From the NCBI RefSeq assembly GCF_002778285.1, contig NZ_NESM01000001.1:1010529-1074528 (forward strand): a stretch of 64,000 bases of DNA. The letters run 5' to 3'. This stretch comes from Limnohabitans sp. 15K (GTDB lineage: Bacteria > Pseudomonadota > Gammaproteobacteria > Burkholderiales > Burkholderiaceae_C). The notes beneath the pieces were generated by a model, which worked only from the letters and a program-made list of their open reading frames with translations, had not been told where the DNA came from and did not search any database. Of this stretch, positions 57,682 through 64,000 are shown in pieces. Position 1 is the first letter of the stretch. The number at the start of each line of letters is the position of its first letter. A program made the translations under genes and the position numbers.

Positions 57682-60597
57682 ATGACCATGCAAACAGACC
57701 TGAACATCACGGCCTCATCTCCCGCTATGCTGCACCAGCCAGAAGCGGCCTCCAATGGCACGCCCAGCCTGCAAGCGCTGGCCCATTACCAGATCATTCG
57801 CCGCAACGGCGCCGTGGTCCCGTTTGAGCCGAACAAGATCGCCGTGGCCTTGATGAAAGCCTTTTTGGCGGTGCATGGTACCCAAGGCGCAGCGTCTGCC
57901 AGCGTGCGTGAAGTGGTCGAAGAATTGACCCAAAACGTGGTCCGCGCTTTGGTCCGATCACGTCCTGGTGGCGGTACTTTCCACATTGAAGATGTGCAAG
58001 ACCAGGTTGAACTGGGCCTGATGCGCAGCAGCAACCACGAAGTCGCTCGTGCTTATGTGCTTTACCGTGAGCGCCGCACCCAAGAGCGTACACAGCACCA
58101 GCAAGAGTCCGCACCGCAGCCCAGCAGCCCCAGCTTGCATGTGATCGACGGGGGCCAACGCGTGGCTCTGGACCTCGATTACCTCAAATCGCTCATGGTC
58201 AATGCCTGTGCTGGCCTTGGCCAAGACGTGAAACCCGAGCCCATCGTGGCCGAAACCATGCGCAACCTGTACGACGGCGTGCCCATGGAAGAGGTGTACA
58301 AAGCGTCCATCTTGGCGTCGCGTACCCTGATCGAAAAAGACCCGGACTACACCTATGTGACCGCGCGTTTGCTGATGCACACCATCGCCAAGGAAATTCT
58401 GGGCAAGGAAGTCCCCCAGAGCCAAATGGCAGAGGCGTATGTCAATTACTTCCCACAATTCATCAAAAAGGGCGTGGACAACGACCTGCTGGACGAAAAA
58501 CTCCTTCAGTTCGACCTGAAGCAATTGGCAGAAGCCCTCAAGCCAGAACGTGATCTGCAGTTCGACTACCTGGGCCTGCAAACTTTGTACGACCGTTACT
58601 TCCTGCACGTCCGCAAAACCCGCATCGAAATGCCCCAGGCCTTCTTCATGCGCGTGGCCATGGGCCTGTCGCTCAATGAGATCAACCGGGAAGCCCGGGC
58701 CATTGAGTTCTACGAAATCCTGTCTTCGTTCGACTTCATGTCCTCCACGCCGACCCTGTTCAACAGCGGCACCTTGCGCTCGCAACTGTCGAGCTGCTAC
58801 CTGACCACCGTGCCCGACGATCTGGGCGGCATCTACGACGCCATCAAGGAAAACGCCTTGCTGTCTAAATTTGCGGGTGGCTTGGGCAACGACTGGACAC
58901 CTGTGCGCGCCTTGGGTGCCCACATCAAAGGCACCAACGGCGAATCGCAAGGTGTGGTGCCATTCCTGAAAGTGGTCAACGACACCGCCGTGGCGGTCAA
59001 TCAAGGTGGCAAGCGCAAGGGTGCGGTTTGCGCCTACCTGGAAACCTGGCACCTGGACATCGAAGAATTCCTGGAGCTGCGCAAGAACACAGGCGACGAC
59101 CGCCGCCGCACGCACGACATGAACACGGCCAACTGGATCCCCGACCTGTTCATGCGCCGCGTCATGGAAAAAGGCAGCTGGACCTTGTTCTCCCCCTCCG
59201 ATGTGCCCGACTTGCACGACCTGTTCGGCCTGGCCTTCGAAAAAGCCTACGTGGCTTACGAGCAAAAGGCTGAGCGCGGCGAGATCAAGCCCAGCAAAAC
59301 CGTGCCGGCAACCGACCTGTGGCGCAAGATGCTGTCGATGCTCTTTGAAACCGGCCACCCTTGGATCACGTTCAAAGACCCCTGCAACGTGCGCTCGCCG
59401 CAGCAGCACGTTGGCGTGGTGCACTCGTCCAACCTGTGCACCGAGATCACACTGAACACCAGCGATACCGAGACCGCCGTCTGCAACTTGGGCTCAGTGA
59501 ACCTGTCGCGTCACCTCAAAGACGGTGCCAACGGCAAAGTCCTGGACCACGACAAGCTGAAGAAAACCATCACGATCGCGATGCGCATGCTGGACAACGT
59601 GATCGACATCAACTACTACGCCGTCAAAAAGGCCCGTGACTCCAACATGCGCCACCGCCCTGTGGGCCTGGGCTTGATGGGTTTCCAGGACTCGTTGTAC
59701 GAGATGCGTACGCCTTATGCCTCTCAGGCCGCCGTGGAATTCGCTGACCAGTCGATGGAAGCGATTTGCTACTACGCTTACTGGGCCTCCACCGAGCTGG
59801 CCAAAGAACGTGGCCAGTACGCCAGCTACAAAGGCTCTTTGTGGGACCAAGGCATATTGCCCTTGGACACGCTCAAACTGCTGGAAAAAGAGCGTGGTGG
59901 TTATGTCGAAGTGGACCGTTCCTCTACCTTGGATTGGGACTCGCTGCGCCAGAAAATTGCCAAAGACGGCATGCGCAACTCCAATTGCGTGGCCATTGCA
60001 CCCACCGCCACCATCTCCAACATCATCGGTGTGGATGCCTCCATCGAGCCGTGCTTTGGCAACCTGTCGGTCAAGTCGAACTTGTCGGGCGAATTCACTG
60101 TGATCAACGGCTACTTGGTGCGTGACTTGAAGCGCTTGGGCCTGTGGGACGACGTCATGGTCATGGACCTGAAGCACTTCGACGGCTCATTACGCCCCAT
60201 CGACCGTGTGCCGCAAGAAATCAAAGCCTTGTACGCGACCGCTTTTGAAGTCGAAACCACTTGGCTGGTCGAAGCTGCTGCACGTCGCCAGAAATGGATC
60301 GACCAAGCGCAATCGCTCAACATTTACATGGCTGGTGCGTCGGGCAAAAAGCTCGATGACACGTACAAACTTGCTTGGTTGCGTGGCCTGAAAACCACCT
60401 ACTACCTGCGTACATCCAGCGCGACGCAAGTTGAAAAGTCCACTGTGAATTCGGGCTCGCACAATGCTGTTTCGTCTTCGGGCATGAACGCTGCGGAGAC
60501 TTCTGCGGCAGCAACTCAAGCGGCCATGAACACATCACCTGCGACCGACGTCAAGTTTGTCGCCATCGACGACGTCGGCTGCGAAGCTTGTCAGTGA
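57682..60597 (+). CDS. nrdA: ribonucleoside-diphosphate reductase, alpha subunit (class Ia)
   Basis: The 971-residue large subunit makes deoxyribonucleotides. N-terminal ATP-cone with IIRRNGAVVPFEPNKIAVAL (about residues 38-57), catalytic cysteines in SSCYL, NLCTEI and AVCNLGS, the radical-transfer tyrosine pair in TTYYLRTSS, and the redox-active C-terminal CEACQ (CxxC). An Ala/Ser-rich linker (about 920-955) precedes the C-terminus. ATG 57682 or 57688; the frame extends to 57637 but with no ribosome site. Controlled by NrdR boxes; nrdB follows after 141 bp. Confidence 0.96.
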   Translation: MTMQTDLNITASSPAMLHQPEAASNGTPSLQALAHYQIIRRNGAVVPFEPNKIAVALMKAFLAVHGTQGAASASVREVVEELTQNVVRALVRSRPGGGTFHIEDVQDQVELGLMRSSNHEVARAYVLYRERRTQERTQHQQESAPQPSSPSLHVIDGGQRVALDLDYLKSLMVNACAGLGQDVKPEPIVAETMRNLYDGVPMEEVYKASILASRTLIEKDPDYTYVTARLLMHTIAKEILGKEVPQSQMAEAYVNYFPQFIKKGVDNDLLDEKLLQFDLKQLAEALKPERDLQFDYLGLQTLYDRYFLHVRKTRIEMPQAFFMRVAMGLSLNEINREARAIEFYEILSSFDFMSSTPTLFNSGTLRSQLSSCYLTTVPDDLGGIYDAIKENALLSKFAGGLGNDWTPVRALGAHIKGTNGESQGVVPFLKVVNDTAVAVNQGGKRKGAVCAYLETWHLDIEEFLELRKNTGDDRRRTHDMNTANWIPDLFMRRVMEKGSWTLFSPSDVPDLHDLFGLAFEKAYVAYEQKAERGEIKPSKTVPATDLWRKMLSMLFETGHPWITFKDPCNVRSPQQHVGVVHSSNLCTEITLNTSDTETAVCNLGSVNLSRHLKDGANGKVLDHDKLKKTITIAMRMLDNVIDINYYAVKKARDSNMRHRPVGLGLMGFQDSLYEMRTPYASQAAVEFADQSMEAICYYAYWASTELAKERGQYASYKGSLWDQGILPLDTLKLLEKERGGYVEVDRSSTLDWDSLRQKIAKDGMRNSNCVAIAPTATISNIIGVDASIEPCFGNLSVKSNLSGEFTVINGYLVRDLKRLGLWDDVMVMDLKHFDGSLRPIDRVPQEIKALYATAFEVETTWLVEAAARRQKWIDQAQSLNIYMAGASGKKLDDTYKLAWLRGLKTTYYLRTSSATQVEKSTVNSGSHNAVSSSGMNAAETSAAATQAAMNTSPATDVKFVAIDDVGCEACQ

Positions 60598-60605
60598 TTT
60601 GAAAA

Positions 60606-60662
60606 GCATTGCACTTTGCTGTGACAAGCCAAGTGCGATGCAATTGCACAACACTTCGTGTG
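60606..60662 (+). promoter_or_regulatory. intercistronic hairpins between nrdA and nrdB
   Basis: GCATTGCACTT (60606-60616) pairs with AAGTGCGATGC (60631-60641) at 10 of 11 positions. It is followed by a small UUCG-loop hairpin around ACACTTCGTGTGT (from 60651). No U tract follows, so it may stabilise or process mRNA rather than terminate it. Confidence 0.4.
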
Positions 60663-60738
60663 TTTACACATCGAAATAGTGCATCGTTTCTTTGAATTTC
60701 TCACGCTTGCTTTCATAATTTGAGAACTGGAATTTTTT

Positions 60739-61866
60739 ATGTTGTCCTGGGACGATCAAGTCAAACCCGCATCACCTTCAGTGATGCCTTCATTCACTGG
60801 CGCTGATGCCACCGCAGCGCCGGCTGCCGCATCAGCTACAGCCGCTCCCCGTCGCATGAATGCGGCAGACAAACGCATCATCAATGGCCAGACCGACGTC
60901 AACCAACTGGTGCCATTCAAGTACAAATGGGCTTGGGAAAAATACCTCGCCACTTGCGCCAACCACTGGATGCCGCAAGAAGTCAACATGACCCGTGACA
61001 TTGCCTTGTGGAAAGACCCCAACGGTCTGACCGAAGATGAGCGCCGGATGGTCAAGCGCAACTTGGGCTTCTTTGTGACCGCAGACTCTTTGGCGGCCAA
61101 CAACATCACCTTGGGCACTTACCGCCACATCACGGCACCCGAGTGCCGTCAGTTTTTGTTGCGCCAAGCCTTCGAAGAAGCGATCCACACCCACGCTTAC
61201 CAATACATCACAGAGTCATTGGGCTTGGACGAGAGTGAGATTTTCAACGCCTACAACGAAGTCAAATCCATCCGTGACAAGGACGAGTTCCTGATCCCGT
61301 TCATCAACGTGATCATGGAGCCCAACTTCAAGACAGGCACGCTCGAAGCCGATCAAACGCTGCTCAAGTCCTTGATCGTGTTTGCTTGCTTGATGGAAGG
61401 TCTTTTCTTCTACGTCGGCTTCACACAAATTTTGGCCCTGGGCCGTCAAAACAAGATGACCGGTGCCGCTGAGCAGTACCAGTACATCCTGCGCGACGAA
61501 TCCATGCACTGCAACTTCGGCATTGACATGATCAACACGATCAAGCACGAAAACCCCCAGTTGTGGACCGCCGAATTCAAAGCAGAAATCAAAGAACTCT
61601 TCCTGCACGCCGTGGAGTTGGAATACCGTTATGCCGAAGACACCATGCCGCGTGGCGTGCTGGGCATGAATGCGTCCATGTTCAAAGGCTATTTGCGTTA
61701 CATCGCCAACCGCCGTGCCACCCAGATTGGTTTAGAGGCCCTCTTCCCCAACGAAGAAAATCCTTTCCCCTGGATGAGCGAAATGATTGACCTGAAGAAA
61801 GAACGCAATTTCTTTGAAACCCGGGTCATCGAGTACCAAACTGGCGGGGCTTTGTCCTGGGACTGA
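60739..61866 (+). CDS. nrdB: ribonucleoside-diphosphate reductase, beta subunit
   Basis: The 375-residue ferritin-like subunit holds the diiron-tyrosyl radical. Ligands include Asp in [10 protein letters not shown], Glu/His in [15 protein letters not shown] (radical Tyr nearby), Glu in MEGLFF and Glu/His in [12 protein letters not shown] non-conserved Ala/Pro-rich N-terminus (residues about 10-38) precedes the core. The C-terminal tail GGALSWD binds NrdA. It lies after nrdA with a 141-bp leader; an independent promoter cannot be excluded. Confidence 0.96.
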   Translation: MLSWDDQVKPASPSVMPSFTGADATAAPAAASATAAPRRMNAADKRIINGQTDVNQLVPFKYKWAWEKYLATCANHWMPQEVNMTRDIALWKDPNGLTEDERRMVKRNLGFFVTADSLAANNITLGTYRHITAPECRQFLLRQAFEEAIHTHAYQYITESLGLDESEIFNAYNEVKSIRDKDEFLIPFINVIMEPNFKTGTLEADQTLLKSLIVFACLMEGLFFYVGFTQILALGRQNKMTGAAEQYQYILRDESMHCNFGIDMINTIKHENPQLWTAEFKAEIKELFLHAVELEYRYAEDTMPRGVLGMNASMFKGYLRYIANRRATQIGLEALFPNEENPFPWMSEMIDLKKERNFFETRVIEYQTGGALSWD

Positions 61867-62058
61867 TCTTCTGAACACCCCTTCAATGCAACCCCTCTTC
61901 AAGCCACAGTTTGCAATGCCTTCGGGTATTGTGAGTTGTGGCTTTCCCGCGTTCATGGTGTTGAGGGCTTCCTCAGCACCATGGATCGCTTTGTGCAATC
62001 CAACAAGCACCAAGCGTTCCCTTTCCGTTGAGTTCTCAACTTGATCAAGGAGAAAATC

Positions 62059-62475
62059 ATGGCAACTGCAAAAAAAGTAGCGGCAAAAAAAGCTGCTCCC
62101 GCAAAGAAGGCCGTCGCGGCCAAGAAACCTGTCGCTAAAAAAGTAGCTGCAGCCAAGAAGCCTGCTGCTAAAAAAGCCGCTCCAGCCAAAAAAGCTGTTG
62201 CAGCCAAAAAGCCAGCAGCTAAAAAAGTAGCCGTTAAAAAGCCAGCAGCCAAAAAAGCCGCTCCAGCTAAAAAAGCAGCTCCAGCTAAAAAAGCCGCTCC
62301 TAAAGCAGCAGCCGCTAAAAAGCCAGCAGCCAAAAAAGCCGCTCCAGCTAAAAAAGCAGCTCCAGCCAAAAAGCCTGCTGCAAAGAAGGCATCCAAAGCA
62401 CCCGCTGCCCCCGCTGCACAAACAACGCTGAATCCCCAAGCTGCGTGGCCGTTTCCTTCGGCCGCCAAGCCCTGA
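62059..62475 (+). CDS. histone H1-like lysine/alanine/proline-rich DNA-binding protein
   Basis: The 138-residue basic protein is built almost entirely from repeated PAAKKAAPAKKA-type units, like the C-terminal domain of histone H1 and the HctB/AlgP-type bacterial proteins. It probably binds and compacts DNA non-specifically. A strong ribosome site (AAGGAG) precedes ATG 62059; the upstream TTG at 62041 is less likely. The DNA repeat makes it prone to length change by slippage. The last 20 or so residues (TLNPQAAWPFPSAAKP) are not repetitive. It ends before a strong terminator. Confidence 0.92.
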   Translation: MATAKKVAAKKAAPAKKAVAAKKPVAKKVAAAKKPAAKKAAPAKKAVAAKKPAAKKVAVKKPAAKKAAPAKKAAPAKKAAPKAAAAKKPAAKKAAPAKKAAPAKKPAAKKASKAPAAPAAQTTLNPQAAWPFPSAAKP

Positions 62476-62502
62476 TTCAACATCGTTCGACGCACGTAGC
62501 GC

Positions 62503-62537
62503 AAAGCCCAACACTGGCAACAGTGTTGGGCTTTTTT
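62503..62537 (+). terminator. strong rho-independent terminator
   Basis: Stem AAAGCCCAACACTG (62503-62516) / CAGTGTTGGGCTTT (62521-62534), GCAA tetraloop, then T run. Ends the histone-like gene. Confidence 0.93.
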
Positions 62538-62579
62538 GTGCAAGTTGCTCAGCTCGGTACCGGGTTGGTACCTCAAAAA

Positions 62580-63440
62580 TCAGGGGTAAAAGCTCACCAG
62601 TCGGTAACCCAATGGTTGCAAGCCTTCAGCGGGCAGCAGTTGCAACTGGCCACTCCAAATTTGACCTGCGGCCAAAGCAGAAGGCGCAGCTTGTTCAGTA
62701 GGCCGCAAAACCCGACGAACCAGGGATTTGTCCTGCGCATCCAGCCACGTCAACTCCAATGCGGGCATTTCTAAAGCCTGGGTGGTCACATTGCGCACCG
62801 ACCAGAGCAGCAACAGACCCCCCTCTTGTGGCGTCATGCTGGAGCTCTCAATCACAACCCCGTTGCGCACAGGCGGTGGCTCCATCTCGCAGCCCATCAG
62901 GCGACAGAAGATCTGCAATGGCTGAGCCAAAGCCGGCTCAGCCGCGACCAACAGGTAACGCCCAGCCACCATCCATTGCAATGCAAGCATCAGTACCAAA
63001 CTCAAAACCAAGACCTTCGGCCACCAAGGCGGTGCAGAGGGTGGCAAAGCTGGCGCCTGATCCTCAGGGACTTGATCGTGTGCGATCAAGGCACCCAAGG
63101 GAACCCCAAAGACTTCGGGCGCAGCCGCCGTCGTGGTCGGCATCAAAGGCAAGGGTTTGAAGGTCGACAAGGCTTCTTCAAAAGCAGACACCGGAGTTTG
63201 CAGCGCGGACTTGTCTTCTTGCTTGAGAAAATCGTCAATGTCCAAGCGGTCTGCAGGAACTTCAGGTTCAGCGATGGGCTCGGTTTTGTGAGACTCCAAT
63301 GGCCAATCCACGACCAAACCTTTGCTGTCAAAGACCTCTTGGCATTGCCCACATCGCAACCAGCCTTGCGCCACTTTCAGCTGATCAGGCACCACCCTGT
63401 AAGTCACAGCGCAAACGGGGCAGCGGGTTATCCAAGTCAT
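62580..63440 (-). CDS. DUF3426 protein with N-terminal MJ0042-type zinc ribbon
   Basis: The 286-residue protein has a zinc ribbon at residues about 7-33 (RCPVC and RCGQC), a variable acidic/proline linker, one transmembrane helix around 140-162 (PKVLVLSLVLMLALQWMVAG) and the periplasmic-side DUF3426 domain (about 190-286). Function unknown. It follows prmA by 37 bp, a common Burkholderiales pair. ATG 63440 preferred over 63455. Confidence 0.9.
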   Translation of the reverse strand: MTWITRCPVCAVTYRVVPDQLKVAQGWLRCGQCQEVFDSKGLVVDWPLESHKTEPIAEPEVPADRLDIDDFLKQEDKSALQTPVSAFEEALSTFKPLPLMPTTTAAAPEVFGVPLGALIAHDQVPEDQAPALPPSAPPWWPKVLVLSLVLMLALQWMVAGRYLLVAAEPALAQPLQIFCRLMGCEMEPPPVRNGVVIESSSMTPQEGGLLLLWSVRNVTTQALEMPALELTWLDAQDKSLVRRVLRPTEQAAPSALAAGQIWSGQLQLLPAEGLQPLGYRLVSFYP

Positions 63441-63477
63441 GGTGCAGTGGCCCACATCAAAGGGGGGTTGCCAATGA

Positions 63478-64000
63478 TCAGGACGAAATGGACGAAGCCA
63501 CTGGCGATGTGGAGGTCATCAAAATCCAGCCATCTTCGCTGTCAGCCACTTCAAGTGCAAGCCAAGGCGCATAAGCGGCCTTGAGTTCGTCGGCCTGTCG
63601 CTCCAAAATGCCGGCCAGCACCAAGGACCCGGTGGGCGCCACATGGGCGCACAGCAGGGGGGCCAAAACCTTGAGTGGTGTGGCCAAAATGTTGGCCAAA
63701 ACCGTTTGGTACAGGCCTTGCGCTTTGTCGGGCAGACCGGCTTGCAAACGCACGTTGTTGGCTTGTGCGTTCAACTCGGTGGAGGTCACGGCCGCATCGT
63801 CAATGTCCACCGCATCGATTTGCGTGGCACCATACTTGGCAGCCCCAATGGCCAAAATGCCCGAGCCACATCCGTAGTCCAACACCCGCTGGTCTTGGAC
63901 CCCATGCCGCGCAATCCAACGCAAGCACATGCGTGTGGTGGGGTGTGTGCCGGTACCAAAAGCCAAACCGGGGTCCAGTCGGATGATTTGCCGCGCTTGC
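63478..64000 (-). CDS. prmA: ribosomal protein L11 methyltransferase, C-terminal part (cut by window edge)
   Basis: The last 174 or so residues of PrmA, which trimethylates ribosomal protein L11. FGTGTHPTTRMCLRWI, the SAM-binding motif LDYGCGSGILAIGAAKYGA, VDIDDAAVTST and the NILATPLKVLAP catalytic-region motif are present. The start lies beyond the right edge. Usually preceded by accC. Confidence 0.96.
   Translation of the reverse strand, partial: QARQIIRLDPGLAFGTGTHPTTRMCLRWIARHGVQDQRVLDYGCGSGILAIGAAKYGATQIDAVDIDDAAVTSTELNAQANNVRLQAGLPDKAQGLYQTVLANILATPLKVLAPLLCAHVAPTGSLVLAGILERQADELKAAYAPWLALEVADSEDGWILMTSTSPVASSISS

Noticed and set aside
57958-59424. Minus-strand 488-codon frame opposite nrdA
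   Set aside because: Antisense of a conserved enzyme; no motif.
62059-62475. Repeat array considered as a CRISPR or minisatellite
   Set aside because: Repeats are in-frame codons of a Lys/Ala/Pro protein with a strong ribosome site and no spacer structure.

Overview
The window looks like a chromosomal segment of a betaproteobacterium of the order Burkholderiales, most like Comamonadaceae. Three things suggest this: the housekeeping gene pairs (prmA next to a DUF3426 zinc-ribbon gene, nrdA-nrdB followed by a lysine/alanine-rich histone-H1-like gene, ffh opposite a ccsA-type gene), the five Bug (TctC-like) solute receptors, and the moderately GC-rich, codon-biased genes. No 16S rRNA or complete phylogenetic marker set is present, so the family-level assignment is an inference.

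Layout. 1-970: N-terminus of dusB and a divergent YqaA-type membrane protein gene. 987-8720: a minus-strand catabolic operon (CoA-transferase, crotonase, MDR oxidoreductase, two Bug receptors, class II aldolase, D-2-hydroxyacid dehydrogenase) facing a FadR-type GntR regulator, with a perfect 9-bp dyad in the shared promoter. 8793-15145: housekeeping and accessory genes (alpha/beta hydrolase, ychF, UbiH-like FAD hydroxylase, DsbC-like protein, DUF3429, M61 peptidase), followed by a REP doublet. 15256-18793: phenylacetate catabolism (paaK, paaI, paaG and a divergent paaF-like gene) around a PaaR-type palindrome. 18856-18932: tRNA with anticodon CAT. 19046-22773: a hydratase, an MFS transporter, a Bug receptor and a carboxymuconolactone-decarboxylase-like protein.

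23620-43898 is the most distinctive part: about 20 kb of minus-strand genes. A UTRA-type GntR regulator is followed by a branched-chain-type ABC importer (LivJ, H, M, G, F), a Bug receptor, LeuC/LeuD-like aconitase subunits, hydantoinase/oxoprolinase B and A, an isochorismatase-fold hydrolase, a flavoprotein, a PEP-mutase/isocitrate-lyase-family lyase, a GNAT enzyme, a second Bug receptor and an aromatic-type flavin monooxygenase. Many junctions are 4-base ATGA overlaps. The set of reactions suggests uptake and stepwise opening of a cyclic amide or imide, then hydration and cleavage of an unsaturated dicarboxylate. The substrate is unknown.

43959-48742 holds a DUF2889 gene and an accessory patch: MerR regulator, 820-residue VIT/vWA protein and two AT-rich unknown genes, with a near-perfect dyad touching the merR start. 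49009-54170: miaB, a gamma-glutamylcyclotransferase-like gene, and a tightly packed trio of Rieske oxygenase, glutamine-synthetase-like ligase and 2Fe-2S ferredoxin that recalls aniline-type glutamylation/oxygenation pathways. 54172-64000: ffh, ccsA-like, PP0621-like, ampD, nrdA (two NrdR boxes over its promoter), nrdB, histone-H1-like gene, DUF3426 protein and the C-terminal part of prmA. No CRISPR array, rRNA operon, insertion sequence or prophage was recognised.
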